64,000 nucleotides of DNA from Nautilus pompilius (GCA_018389105.1 JACATO010000091.1:124001-188000), one strand, 5' to 3'; shown: positions 35,526 to 49,231, numbered from the stretch's first letter. Translations and numbers: made by a program. Notes: a model not told the origin generated them from the sequence alone.

Positions 35526-35909
35526 TATGGACCACTCACCTCCTTTCCCCTGCTGTTGTCCCTCCCATTATCTCCCTCAGACGATTTTCTTCTGTTTATC
35601 TTCCTTCTCTTCCTCTCAGTCACAGAAAGCAGACGACACGCCGCCATTACTCTCCAAGCCACATGATGTCCCCCTAAATTAATACTCACAGATCCAGTTT
35701 TCACACCTTTCTCACCTGAACTGTAACAATTAATTTATCATGAACGATTCAAATAATACGTTTGTAAAAGTCAGTCTGTCGAGGTAAAGGAGGAGGTAAA
35801 CTGACTCTCCAGGTGGCGCTCACCTCGTTATCAACACCGTCACGTGTTACCCACCATAATTTACTTCATAAATAAGAGTAAAACTGAATAATTAATTTAT
35901 CAGAATTTT

Positions 35910-36104
35910 TTATAAGAGCAACAGAAACCTTTCCACTAAATCATCAACCAGCTGCTGTGTCTCTGTTTGCCTGACTGTGACTGTCAACTCTAAAAGACTC
36001 CTCTTAGTTTTATCTTCAGTGCCCTCACTGTAGACAAGAGAAGAACTCCGTCCCTGTGTTCTGCTGCTTACTCCCACCTCAGTCTCCTGCACCGGCCGAT
36101 ATAC
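35910..36104 (-). CDS. Membrane protein last exon, cytoplasmic tail
   Basis: 64 codons plus TAA, phase 0, with acceptor GCCAG before GTA. It includes a candidate tyrosine motif (SSLVYSEGTED). Confidence 0.6.
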   Translation of the reverse strand, partial: VYRPVQETEVGVSSRTQGRSSSLVYSEGTEDKTKRSLLELTVTVRQTETQQLVDDLVERFLLLL

Positions 36105-36720
36105 CTGGCTGTTTCACTGATCACCTGTCTATAATCTGTTCTCACCAATAAACGCACCTGTGTTTACCTTACTGCTGTTGTTGTTGTTTTTATTATGTCT
36201 ATGACAAAGAAGAAATCCAATTGATATAAGCGGCCCAAACAATGGCAGGAAATTCCTGGAGTCTGCAGGACAGATGTCACTGAAGGAAACTTTACCAGGA
36301 CCGGAAACCAAATAAACAGAGTAAATTAATAACTGAGCTGTAAGAAAAGAAAACAAAAGAAAATGGCAATGTTAAAAGATGAGATCAAGTAACTGAATTG
36401 ATGTTCACAACTTGCGTGAGGTATAATAATAGTTCGAATTTGCTATATAATTAAAATGAAGTAAACTATTTAGATAACCATAACTTTCCTGTAATAAGGT
36501 TTCTCTGTAATCCAGTTCCATCAATTTCTTCCATTCACTTTATCAAAGCTGAATACCAGTTCAACAAAACTCAGTCTCCCTGAAAAGTAGCGCTCATTTA
36601 TATTCATTCTCAGTTCAATTTTAATTTTATAAACCAGAGACCCTCACCTGGATCAAAAGAGCAGACCTGTTCCTCTCTCGCGCTGCAGGTGATCGTTATG
36701 CAGACGTACAATACAACAGT
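35910..36720 (-). CDS. Single-pass membrane protein, C-terminal part (three exons)
   Basis: Minus-strand exons are about 36648-36715, 36168-36337 and 35910-36104. The first ends ITITCSAREEQVCSFDP plus one base, which looks like the end of an extracellular Cys-containing (Ig-like) segment. The second joins in phase and carries GPGKVSFSDICPADSRN, then the hydrophobic stretch FLPLFGPLISIGFLLC and a basic stop-transfer HRHNKNNNN. The third is a polar cytoplasmic tail beginning VYRPVQETEVGVSSRTQGRS and ending LLLL at TAA (35910-35912). This tail style (RPVQETE.GVS...) recalls gastropod receptor-like proteins with Ig-type ectodomains; that is from memory and not verified. The signal peptide and most of the ectodomain are not found. 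It is tail to tail with the lectin gene, about 385 bp apart. Confidence 0.55.
36168..36337 (-). CDS. Membrane protein exon, juxtamembrane and transmembrane segment
   Basis: Two bases plus 56 codons, with acceptor TTTCTTACAG and donor GTAAAC. The hydrophobic stretch is followed by a basic and Asn-rich run. Confidence 0.6.
36648..36715 (-). CDS. Membrane protein exon, end of ectodomain (5' border uncertain)
   Basis: Donor GTGAGG and out-phase fit the next exon. In-frame coding extends up to a stop just above 36715, and the acceptor there is poor. Confidence 0.35.
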
Positions 36721-36871
36721 ACAATCTCACACATTTTTATTAATAAAAGGCAAAAATGAAGCTGGCTGAGAACAATTTGCAGTTTAAAACAAGAAATATC
36801 GATCTGAAAATAATTTTTAATAAAATTATTTCATAATCCATATGTAGAAATAAATATTACAATTTGTACAT

Positions 36872-37073
36872 TTAAACTGGAATAACTATCTTCCTCAAAG
36901 GTGGAAGTTTACAAGAACTGGTATCCAGTCCCTGAGGGACACAACTACATGGCAACACTTCAAAGTCAGTAAAGTTTCCAAGGTAATAATAAGCAGAACA
37001 GCCACAGAGTAAACTGTACGGATAATGGTAACAGTAGAGCACTGAATACGCAGGACTGTACATGGTTTGCTGT
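36872..37073 (-). CDS. Possible exon of a Cys/Tyr-rich protein
   Basis: After an acceptor-like CATACAG the minus strand is open to TAA. It carries CYHYPYSLLCGCSAYYYLGN, VLPCSCVPQ and SSCKLPP. The composition looks like a secreted protein rather than random DNA. It ends in a stop, so it cannot be an internal exon of the membrane protein below it. It is not recognised. Confidence 0.25.
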
Positions 37074-37109
37074 GTTCCTGGAGAATTCTGTATGCAGTAG
37101 GTATTCACT

Positions 37110-39355
37110 CATAGTTACAGCTCCAGCCTGATTCTTCTTCAAATCGAAGACTATGAATTACAAATCTCACTGAAGCCCTGTATTGGTCATACACTTTAAT
37201 CTGTTTGTGTTATTAAGAGTCAACAAATTTCTGCATTATTTTCAAGAGATTTTCCTATCTAGTATTATAGAGAATCATACATCGATGGAAGGCCCACTGT
37301 CCCACAATGCACTGCTGATCCTCCAAATTGACTGAGAACCTGCTGAATGTTCTAAACTTATTTTGGGAAAAAAATGGCAACTAGAGAAAAAACTATAACT
37401 GACAGAATGGAAGTCAACGCTAAATGGTTTATTTTCATGAGACTTTTGTATATATATTTATAAAATTAATATCTAAAGAAACATCAATGGTACAATTGGT
37501 GGCAGGTAAAATCTCTTAGTCCAATAATCAAGTGGCCGTGTTGTGTACTTACAGGTGAATTTGTGTCTCGTGGGGCATCCTCTCTAGAATGAGGTGAACG
37601 TGGCTGTTCTTTGTGCATAAATTAATTGTTGTTGGGTTTCTATCACAAAGAAACAATAGCCCTTTGTTAACATTCCATTCAATATTTGAAACAAATTCCA
37701 TTATTTCTATTGTTATTTGACATTTGAAACAATTTTTCTATAGAACCTAGAAGTTCACAGTTCTGTGATCCTCTTCTCAACTGATCCACTCAGTTATCCT
37801 CAATTACAACATAAATTATAAACAGAGACAGTTCTCCATTTCGTCAGTTGTAGCAGAATCAAATTCTGCCTGCATTAAAGGTAACTTTGTGGAGAGCTCT
37901 TCACCCATGAAGGTGCAAAAACATCAAACCATTTTTGCCCCTTTCTCACTTCCATATATGGGCAGTAACTGACTCTAGTAGGCGCGCAGAGCGACAGACC
38001 AAAAATATCTGAGAGAGATTTGCATAACAAACATCTCAGCTGGACTAACAAAAGCCTTTCTCTCCAGTAAAGTGTTCAGAAAATATATAAAACTGGAAAG
38101 AGCAAAAGAAATCAATCTGTACCATTAAAGGTTTCCCAAATAGTTTCTCTCTCAAGTACTTAAGACAAAAGTCTGTTAGAAGGAAGAACGGCGGCATGAT
38201 CTACATTTGAATCTGTATACCATCGTTTATTAATTCCATATTCTTGTGTCTTGGTATCAAATACAAAGTCACGGTTATCTGCACTCAGTTTGCTCCAGAC
38301 AGTTGTAGCTAAAAATCAACTTTCTGCCAACATTAAACACCCCCTAAAATCTCAATCCAACTTGTCCAGATAATTAGATGCCAACAGATTTAACTCGTCC
38401 GCACAGTAAACCAACCCAAATGGCATCAGTCATTTAAAGTGAATAAAACTTTCTTGCATCTTGCGATGAAATACAAGTTTGCTCACACGGCAAAGAAATA
38501 AAATCTGAATTTGCCTCAAGCAAAATTGCGGCGCAGTAACACGATAACAGGAGGCCACAGACTGCGTCTTACCTGCTGACAATAAAGAAATCGCTATAGT
38601 AAAACTACACCGCTGCAATTATTTCTGCTCTTACTTTTGGTCTTTGTAAATATCGGTTGTTCCTTCTGTTCAGACTATTGATTTACATTTAAAGTCACAG
38701 TTTAGTGCACCAGTATAAATTGCAGTTGTGCTCGCTTACTGTGGTGAACAGCATGGATGGGTGGGACACTCTTGTATTTCCTCGCCGTCGAAATGAAGGT
38801 GTGTACCGTAGTTGCGTATAGCGATGGATGGTCGTCAGTCTCTTGTAGTGGTGCGTGCGTGTGCACGTGCGATAGCTGCTCATGCAGTTTTTCTCTTAAT
38901 GTGAGAATGTTTAAACAAACATAAACAAAAACAATAAGAGACCAACGGTTGTCGGCGAGGTATAATTTAGGAAAAATAACAGGCTGAACGTAAGGCACTG
39001 ACCTGGACAGCGAGGAAAAGACAGAAGTTAGAAGATGAAGAATTTTGCTAGTTTCATTTTAGCTTTTGAAAGCAAACAAACAGGGGAGTACATACAAAGT
39101 CCGTCCAAAATCTTGAGGTCCTCCTGGCCCTGAGAAACCATGTATAGTTTATTCTCTTAAAAGTGGGAACTGTAGATCTGAATTAATTGGAAAAATTATC
39201 CACTGTATCTACAACTGAGTTCAATTCCATTGCAAGGAGGATAATCTGACCTTTAGACACGAGTTTTCTCAGTTAAAGACTAGAATAGAAAATCCTTTTT
39301 TTATTACCAGCAAAAAAACAAATTTAAATGAGCAAAATAATTCTCAAGGTTTTTT
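37110..39355. other. No gene recognised
   Basis: No domain or transposon signature was seen. The 5' part of the membrane protein gene may lie here. Confidence 0.35.
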
Positions 39356-39357
39356 TG

Positions 39358-39358
<1 letters not shown>

Positions 39359-39391
<33 letters not shown>

Positions 39392-39892
39392 CACACACAG
39401 AAACAAACAGATACACGCTCACACAAACACATAGATACACTCTTTATACCACTACCCTCACACAACCAGATACAAACACACACAAACAGATACCTGCTCA
39501 CACACACAACAAACAGATACACTCACCACACCACACACACACAGATACACTCTTATATACAACATACACACACAAAAACAGATACAAACACACAGAAACA
39601 GATACATGCTCACACACACACAACAGATACACTCACACACACACAAACACATAGATAACTCTTATATACACATACACACACTCACACAAACACAGATACA
39701 AACACACAGAAACAGATACATGCTCACACACACACAACACAAACAGATACACTCACACACACACACACCATAGATACACTCTTATATACCACATACACAC
39801 ACTCACACAAACACAGATACAAACACACACAAACAGATACCTGCTCACACACACAAACACAAACAGATACACACACACACTCTCTCGGTGAT
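39359..39892. repeat. CA-rich compound minisatellite
   Basis: It starts as pure (CA)n (39359-39390) and continues as irregular longer units built from ACACAAACAGATACA and CTCACACACA with CTCTTATATAC interspersed. Confidence 0.9.
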
Positions 39893-39949
39893 TTCAGTTA
39901 AGAACTACATAAATCTGTAATTCTCAGGGGAAAGTAATAACCACAAACG

Positions 39950-39977
<28 letters not shown>
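39950..39977. repeat. (TG)n microsatellite
   Basis: A pure TG run of about 14 units, in opposite sense to the CA array 60 bp away. Confidence 0.9.
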
Positions 39978-39980
<3 letters not shown>

Positions 39981-40771
39981 GGGAGGTTTGGGAGAGGTGT
40001 CAGTCAAAACATTGTCTCTTTTATTGATCAGTCATCCAAATGTTTTGAGAACTCATCATTTAGCTAACAAAGAACAAGCCTGGAAGCCAATGGGGTTAAG
40101 ACTACAGTTAAAAACAGGCATTTGGAGAAGGAAATGACTGGAGTAGTGAAGAGTTACTGATGAGACTCTTGTATCTTGCTCGGTTTGTAGCCATCATTTT
40201 TGAATTTCACAAAGTGAAGAAAAAACGATGCTTTTAGCGAGGTATCTGTTTGGAGTTTGTACATTTTCCAGTTCAAATCACCCGACATTTTCTACACGAG
40301 CAGCTGATGGAGCTGTTCTCTGGTGGTCTTGAACATCCCTGATCTGTATTTTCGCAACTCAACAGAGCTGTGTTACAGATCTTTGTCTAAAACGAACATC
40401 GCGATAAAGTTGGGGTTGATAAAAAATGAAACAAAAACACAGGAAAATGTGATTGATGATTACAATGGTTTAATGTTGAATTGTTTTAGAAAATTAATCT
40501 CGCTTTTGAACCATGAATTTCAGACTGGGATCATAGTTGGACGAAATCACTCCACATACACACGAGGGCTTTTTTCACAGCGCTATACAGCACATCAGCA
40601 TGGCCGTGCAGATCTCAGAGCTGAACAATGGACATGAGGATGGATGACAGCTCGTGACAATGTGCCAGTGTAGGGTTCATCAACTCAAAAATCCCTGCCA
40701 AGCTTATCGCAAATTCTCCCTAACGCAATAAAGCCCAGCAGGGCAATGAGTCTGCATGCCAGACGTTTCCT

Positions 40772-40920
40772 TCACTTTATGGTGATGCTGATTATCCGTA
40801 TCTCCTCATAAGGTTTGTCTGTCTTCGGATTGCACTTCACGCTGCTGATGCTTTCGACTTCCTTCACTCCATTCCTTTGGTGACCCGGCCAAACACAGTG
40901 TGTTTGTTGTCAAGCCAAGG
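40772..40920 (-). CDS. PPWD1: PPWD1 last exon with one-base frame loss
   Basis: It starts [18 protein letters not shown], then TGA in frame. One base over, the family C-terminus continues as [19 protein letters not shown] and ITIK, then TGA (40772-40774). The 149-bp length is one short of a multiple of three. Either a G is missing after ATGGAG, or this allele is truncated before the last strand of the cyclophilin fold. Confidence 0.85.
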
Positions 40921-43900
40921 CTGAAAAAAAAAACAACAACACAACAACAACAAAAATATCACAGGTGCCCCTTTAGGATGGCAGTCTTTCAAATTTGCTG
41001 CTTATCATTTTCCATGTTCATCCTCAAAGAGGAGGAATTGCTGAGTCACCACAGATGGCCGGTAATTCAACAGCAGCAGCTATAAAATTACTCTGAAAAC
41101 CAAGCAGACCATTGTGTTGATGACATAACAGTCAATCTTTTTTAAGCTTTAGAAAACGACTGGAGCCTAACAATAAGACAAAGCTAATTAGCAGGAAAGG
41201 ATACTTGCAGATCAATGTACAAAGGTCAGCACTCGCTAAATATTCAACCTCAGCAACAGATAACATGACGACAGGTTGCGCAGGTAAACCGTATTATTGC
41301 TCAACAGTCCACATAATCAGTCCAAAGGCCTGATAAAGATGGTCTTTGTGCATAGGTATGTACCCATTGCCTGAAGGTCTACAAAAATGGTGTTGAATGA
41401 AGTGTTGCATGTACAAAGGTTCCTACTATTTGTTGTTGCTGCTTTGCAAAACCCTGTCCTGACTTTGAAAATGAGTAGATTTTACACCAGTGATCCAGGA
41501 GGGGAAGTGTAGAGCATTTTCCATGATGACCAAGCAAGTTATCTGAGTATGGCTAGGGGGTCTTAAGCGGTTGTTGAGGTGCAAGCTAGTCAAGAGTTAT
41601 TTGCAAAACGTGTGCCACACGTATACCCAGAAAACCTGAATGAGAATTCTTCTTTCTAACGTAGCCAGCAGGTGAAGATAGATGAGACAAACCAAGGCCC
41701 GTGAGGAAGACCAAACCGAGCCGGTCTCGATGATCTTGGACATTCAGTGTTCCTTGGCAGTCCAGTAGTCTGCCATCAAAATGGTCATCATTATAGTCAA
41801 AGACTGATCACTTACTACTCGTGTATAAAATCTTAGTTACTGTTCAACATCCACTAAAACCACCAATAAAACACTTATTACATTGAGTGAATCTAAAAAA
41901 ACTCCCATTGTATATAAGATACAGTTACATCCACAACTTTCACTTATAGAATTGTCATATAAACAGATCCATGAGCCACATGACAACGTGAAAGAATGAC
42001 GGTGGAAAGTATCAGCTCAAAGCGCCTAGAGACTGTATCCAAGTCCGTGCCTGCTGCTGCTGCTCAATGGACAATCACTAGGGAAGTCAGTGGTCCTTCT
42101 GCCATCTACGATCCATCTCCACACCAACAGGTTTCTGAACCCTCTTAAGATTGATGGTACATAGTCCTCCAGGCCAGTGATGATGACTGCTCAAAGGAAG
42201 ACCAACAGATGGATGTCTCTGTCACAAAAAGTTAGTTTCTAATGGCTTGTCTGGTCTCTAATGGCTACCCTGTTCTGCAGGACCATTCCTCTGATCATAT
42301 GCTCATCATGAACATCTTTACAACCTCTAAGAGGCCTTTCTTTGAAATCCCCAATCTGGTGGTGGCATTCTGACAGCTGACAACTGACTGTAAAACAACT
42401 TAAACCTGCCTGGCTTCAACATGCAACTGGTCAACTGCTGCAAGGAGCCTCTGGTCATGTGACATGTACCCGTGGACCACCATTGTAGATTTCACTGCAT
42501 ACTTGCCAGCTCCATGATTTTATTTAAATTAATGTGACATCAATGCACAATTTTCCGATTCCAAAATTATTAGGTCGTTACAAAAGTTTTGTTGGTTTTT
42601 ATATTACGTTAATTTGGGGTTACTATTTTGCAAGCTTGTGAAGGTGTACATAGATAAGGTATATACCGTTTTGTAGCATGTTCTTTGGCATACATTATAT
42701 TATGCAAAACCTACCTTTTAGAAATCTTAAAATGGATATCTGTTTAGGGTTCTGAGTAAAGCAGGGATAGAAAGGTTTTCCGTGCCATTTCGCTTCACAA
42801 GTCCAAACCGGGCCACAAAGAGAGCGAAGCAACTCGTAACATTGAGCGGGCACTGGGCGAGGACACAGCAAAGGAGCGCATAGTACGACGATGGCTTGCA
42901 TAGTTTCAATCAGATGTGACCCTCGAAGATAAGGAAGTTAGCGGACGTCCTTCCAGCTATGATGATGACCCTCTGAAAGTCTCGGTTGAAGCTGATCCAA
43001 GAAAGACAGTGCGACAAATTGTTGGAGAGCTCGACGTGAGCACTGCAACTGTTTCCTAACATCTTGACGCTATCGGCCAGGTGAGACAGCTCGACAGGTG
43101 GGCGCCTCCAGAGTTGAATGAACAACAACAAAATCGTCGATTGGAGATCTGCTCTTTGCTTGTCACAAGAAACAATTTGACTGAATCATTAGGTGTGATG
43201 AAAAATGGATCCTTCATGACAATCGCAAACGATCAGCACAGTGGCTCGACAGAGACATGGCACCTAACCACATTCCAAAAACCAGCCTCCATCCAAAGGT
43301 CATGGTCACTGTCTGGCGAACTGCAACTGGTGTCATCCACTATCACCTCTTGCAACCTGGCGAAACCATCTCAGCTGAGAGGTACTGTCGTGAATTAAAC
43401 ATCATTCCTCAGAAACTCTCCCAACGACAGCCGGCTGCCATCGGTGAGTCGAAGAGGCCCAGTCCTGCTCCATGACAAAACGATGGTTGACTCTTCAGAA
43501 ACTGAACCCGTTGGGGTACGAAGTTCTCCCTCACCCAGCCTATTCACCAGACCTCTCCCCCACAGACCACCACCTTTTAAAACACCTCGACAGCTTCTTC
43601 CGTATGAAATCCTTCACCAGCCCAGCAGCACCTGAAACTGCCTTCCAACAGTTTATCGACTCCAGAAATCCAGGTGTTTTTACAAAATGGTATAAATGCA
43701 CCTGTAACTCATCGGCGGAAGTGATTGATTGTGATGGAGCTGACTTTGATCGATAAATTTCACGTTCAGCAATGACACGAAGTCACATTGTTGGAGTACA
43801 AAAAACAACAAAACTTTTGTAACGACCTGATATATTCTTCCTCTTTTTTAGTCAACACCATCAGATGGAAGCTTATCTTTTAGTGACTCATAATAATTTT

Positions 43901-46900
43901 GGTATAAATATATTCTAAACTCCAATGTCAATAGATCTGTGCATTCAGCATCCTACACACACACACACAAAATACACAGAGAGAGAGAGAGGGGGGAGGG
44001 AGAGGGAGAGAGCCCTACCAGAATGAATGATTAGTGGTGCATATGACAAGCCGCTGTCGAGCACCAGCTGCCTAGTTTGGATTAACAACAGTCACAAAGA
44101 CAAGATTTATGTTGAAACTCATTTCTGAGGAGAAACAAACAAACAAGGACAAGGATCCTTGAAGTTGGTGCCACTCAATGAACCACTTGAGGGTGGTAAA
44201 ACACACAAACATTTTCGATTAACAAAGAATGCGGGGGAAAGGGAGCATGTAGATACCTACAGACCAACACCACCACCATCTCTCACATCACAACCACTCA
44301 ATGCAGACAGGTTAAACACTATCCACACATCAACAAGATGTGTATTCCAGACCAATGTTAGTTAGCATAAAGCGACACTCACTGTCGGGACCACGGTGAT
44401 GAAGAACTGGGAACCATTTGTACTTGGTCCAGCGTTGGCCATGCTGATAGTGTACGGCCTGTCGTGCCTTAAGCTCGAATGGAACTCGTCCTCAAACTCT
44501 CCGCCCCAAATAGACTCACCTCCAGTTCCATTGCCTGAAAATAAGAACAAGAAAGAGCAGCTGGATTAAGAAGGAAAACAAGATAATCTATTGGACATCA
44601 TCTTTTACCCTAGAGAGGTAACAACACTGTGCTGCTTGTCACCTTTACCAAAAAGCACCACGAGTCCAAAAATCTCTAAGCTGTTTCTTTATATATCAAC
44701 TACAAATGTTTATACGTCTGATCACTGCGTCATCTCCTCTCACCTAGAGGATCACCTGTCTGAACCATAAATCCTTTGATGATCCGGTGAAACACATGCC
44801 CGTTGTAGTAGCTATTGCGACTATGCACACAGAAGTTTTCCACTGTTTTTGGACACCTGAAACAAACAAAGGTGAGTGTTTCTTCAAAAGTTTATAGTCA
44901 GGGTTTTTTATACACATACTGAGCATCATGGGAAAATCTCTGCACAAAGGGATCAGAAGAACGTGAGAGGCTGAATAATTTTGTACTGAGAATAGCGTGT
45001 TGGGAATCAGAAGAGAATTATTTTACATAAGAGATACACTGAGGACTGAGAGAATCAACAAAATAATTTTACACTGAATATTCAGGAACAGGAAGGTGTA
45101 GACTTACTCTCTTGGGAAAAGTTTACACTGTATGTCTCCCAGAGTTGTGTGGATGATGCAGGTTTCTGCTACTCGGGTATATGAAGCATCCTGAATGGGA
45201 AGGAGAAAAAAAGTGAATCCATACTTCATTAAATTATAAGCTATCATTTTTGTTCTAAATCGCAGCCCCAAAACTCCAAAGCAGCCTCCACAATATGAAA
45301 ATAAATACATCAATTGGATATTTCAGTTAAAGGAAACAAAACTTTTAAACACGAGATTCAGCTTTACGGCTCAGTGCCTTCCCCCTACAATCTAGATTCT
45401 GCGTTATCCGTTACTGGAGCAGGAGTGATGTAGGGGATAAGGAACGAGCATCTGCTTGATGTAGCTGCCAATAACTAGAAAAAACCCTCTCACAGTGAAA
45501 CGGTGTAGAAACTGAAAGCATGCAGCTCAACTCTGGCCAGTCTCCAGAACATTACGTTGTTAATGCTTGTGATTTTAGAGGGTGAGAGGAGAGATGGAGG
45601 AGAAAATAAAATGTGGGGTTCCAGAATTTAGGGGAAGTTGATGTGGTAGAGCTGTTCGAGTCTCACGAAGAGAAGCTGCAGGGGAGGAAGAAGTTACTGC
45701 AGTTAAAGATAAGTTGACGGCAAACTGACTGGCAACTCGCCGTGAGCCTGTCAACAAGCTTAGCCAGAATCCAGGGACTGACTGATATGGATGGTGGTTT
45801 ACAGATTGGAAAGCAGATAAAATCAAGTGTTGCTGCCTTCGGGGGAAGTTAAAGCTGCAAAATAGTTAACCGTAATGCAGTTCTTCAAGCAGTATGGCAC
45901 CGCCTTCAGCGACCTCGGCATTGCCAGACCGCCCGCTGCTTTTGGTGACGTGACTCTGTTGCTACCCGACACTTTCACCACCCTATAACTTCTCCACTCA
46001 CTCACCCAAAACACCAGTCTCTTCTTGTGCAGAATGCATTGGTGAGCACTGTATGCTTGTTCGTTGATAATAAACGAGATTATTTACATTTCTTCGTCAA
46101 AATTGGGACTTCGGCTGTCGTTGAGAACATACCCCATTTTTATCCCAATGTATTCAGTTATACCAAATTCTGCGTTTGTGTGCAAGTCCGTTAACTTGTG
46201 AGACAGGAAGTGTATAAACACAGTAACACCTCGGTTAGCGCTCTAGATAGGTTCCTAAAAAGCGCGGCGCTGTACGGGGGTCATTATAACATAGCATAAG
46301 TAGAGATGCGAGCCTGATAGGTTAAAAATAACCTGAGAAATATACAGATTTGTAAGGAAAGTTCCGTGATTTTCCGTTTAGTGAAGTCTGGTTGAGTGTG
46401 CGTGCGCATAGATGGTGGGAGACAGCGGTGTGCGGTACAAGCGTCGGCTGTGTCATCGGCAATTGAGGTCACCACTGAGGTGTAGTCGCCTGTTTCATGC
46501 GTACAGAGTTGACAGTAATGGAAAACTCTACTCGTCTCGTACAGGTAACTGGTGCCAACCGTCGTTGTTTTGACCAAAAAAGCCAAGAGCTCGCCAAAAT
46601 GCGATGCTAATCCAGGGAAGCCAGTGGAAACGAGGTGGAGACAGCACTTTGACTGTGGCGCGATTTTATGAAAACACTGATACGAGACATAAATGAAGGT
46701 GGTAGACATCGCCAAACGACTGAAAAATCCAGAGACTCGCTATTGCAGCTTACAAGCTCTTAATAACTTTAGATAACCTCACGCAATGTGATGTTGCACA
46801 TTGTGATATAAAGTTATGACAAAAATTACAAAACAAGTTTAATTGATTAAGATCTAATGTTGTTATACAATTGTGAAGCAAGTTAAATTAATCAACTGTA

Positions 46901-49231
46901 GTCATGAGCACACAGACCTACTCACCGATAAATCAGCGGAAAAGCGACAGTGAGAAATAGGATAGAAGAGGCGATATATGTGGGATGAGGGTCCAGGCTG
47001 TGGTTCTTCCTCGCATGTTGACTGCTTCCCGAAGAATGCTTGTAATGTTGTCTGCGTTTTCTTGAGTCTTCTCTCATGAAGCAATTCACGGTAGCAGGAT
47101 ATCATGTCCAGAACACCTCTCTTTGCCTTGCTGCTGTGCTCCCAATCAGGGTCATTCTCGGTAAACTGATCTTGATGATGTTGTTACTGAGAAATTCAGT
47201 GGTGAGAATTTTTCCTGGTGTCACTGGCTCTGCAGTAGGGTCTTCATGCTCATTCTGGATGTGTTGCTGTGCTAACTCCTGCAGCTCTTCAACAGATAAA
47301 CTCTTACCATGAGACTCTATTAACTCTTCCACATCCTCCGCATTGACATTCTGCATTCTCCATTCATGGGCCAGCTCGATGATGTCGTTGATGACTGCTG
47401 GTACTATTTTTTCATCAAATTCCAGGAAGTCATTGCATGCTTCTGGCCATAATTTATTCCAAACTCCGTTCATGCAGTTTTCGGTCACTTCATCCCAGGC
47501 TGCTTTGATATTTTCTATGGCCTTCATGATATGGTAATTTTCCCAAAATTCCCTGATAGATTGTTTATCTTGGCCATCCGTTCAACAAGTTGTTTGAAAG
47601 AAGGTAGTAGGCCCTGATGTGAGAAATTACACCCTGATCCATTAGTTGGAGTAAGGAAGTGGTGTTTGGTGGTAGGTAAACTACTTCGACAGGAATGCAG
47701 GTCTGAATGGTGTCGAGATTCTGGGGGTGGCCTGGAGCATTATCGATCACCAACAATGTCTTAATTTCAAGGTTATGTTCTTCGCAATATCTTTTCTCTG
47801 CTGGATAAAAGTATGAAACAAACCACTGTGTGAAAATTTTTATTGTCACCCCAGGCCTTCTTGTTTGATTTCCAATTCACAGGCAGATGCATTTTTGAGT
47901 TTCCCCTCATTGGTAGTGGTGTTTCCGGATGATAAACGAGCATCGGCTTCAGCTTGAAGTCTCCTGAAGTGTCACCGCCAAGTAGTAGTATTAAATGGTC
48001 TTTTCCAGCCTTGAACCCAGAAGTACTTTTTTCTTCTCAGGAAATGAAAGTGTGGGAGGGCATTCTTTTCCAGAAAAGGCGTGTTTCATCTGCATTGAAG
48101 ACAAGTTGGGGAGGGTAGTTGCCAAGTTCAATGATACTCTTAAGAACCTGGGGAAATTCTTTGGCTGCCTGCATGTCTGCACTTGCAGCTTCACCAGAGA
48201 TAACAGATGCTGTGCAGGTTATGCCATCGTTTGAATGTCAAACCAACCTCTGTTAGCTGTGGATGATTGAATTATCACCTTCTTTTAAGTGATTGAAGAT
48301 GCTCCTTGCCTTTTCCATGATGATAAGTTGGCTTAATGGCATGTTGCGTTATGCTTCATTGTCCACCCATATATATACCAAGCATATCTTCCATTTTTTC
48401 CAAAATTTACTCCTTGAACGGGTCACCTTCTTTGCTGATAACAATGAGGTCGTCAGGGCAGAAGCTTTTATTTTGTCTGCATTTTTAATGACGGTTCTAG
48501 ACGTCGATGTAGCCAAGTTTAAAGATTTACCAACATACAGCTTCCAATCATCTTGACATTTGCAATTTTACATCCAGTGTTATGCTTTTTCTTGGCACCT
48601 TAGATGAACTTTCAGCACTTGAAGTTACAGGCCGTTTTCCACTTATGGTGGGTAAAAATTGTATGGATAGTACAGCAAATTTTGTGAGACAACCAGAATA
48701 TGTGCACAATGTGGTCACAGCAAAGCTTGAACTAATAGAGGACTGAGAGGAAACTGCTGAATGCGTGCGTGTGATGCGCTCTGATTGGCTAAGTGAATGT
48801 AAACAAAGATGACCCCTTTTGGAGGGTTGTTCAAAATTTCTAATTTTGACTACCACACCTCTTTTCATTGCCGACTTTCCTCAACAGTACGACGTGTGAC
48901 GGTGCGCACGTGCACACACTGCACTGTCAGCCTGTGCTGTCTCAGCGAATGGTCAGGGCTCTTTGATTTTACACACATAGCAAGTAGTCTACGCAAGCAC
49001 ACCATCGGTCTACTTGAGGGAGTGATGCTTAAATTTCGAAGAATGAATTATGATTCTGCGGAGTACACATTCGTCACTTACGAAGCTAAGGTTGAGAATT
49101 GAGATAGCTAATCAGCGCTAAACGGGGTATTACTGTACTAATAATCTTCATTAAGTAGCTATGAGAAATGTGCTACAATCTTACCCATCCCAATACATCC
49201 TAATTTGGGTTTAATAATAATAATAATAATG

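Noticed and set aside
39304-39654. Thr/His-rich and Cys/Val-rich frames
   Set aside because: They are translations of the CA minisatellite on either strand.
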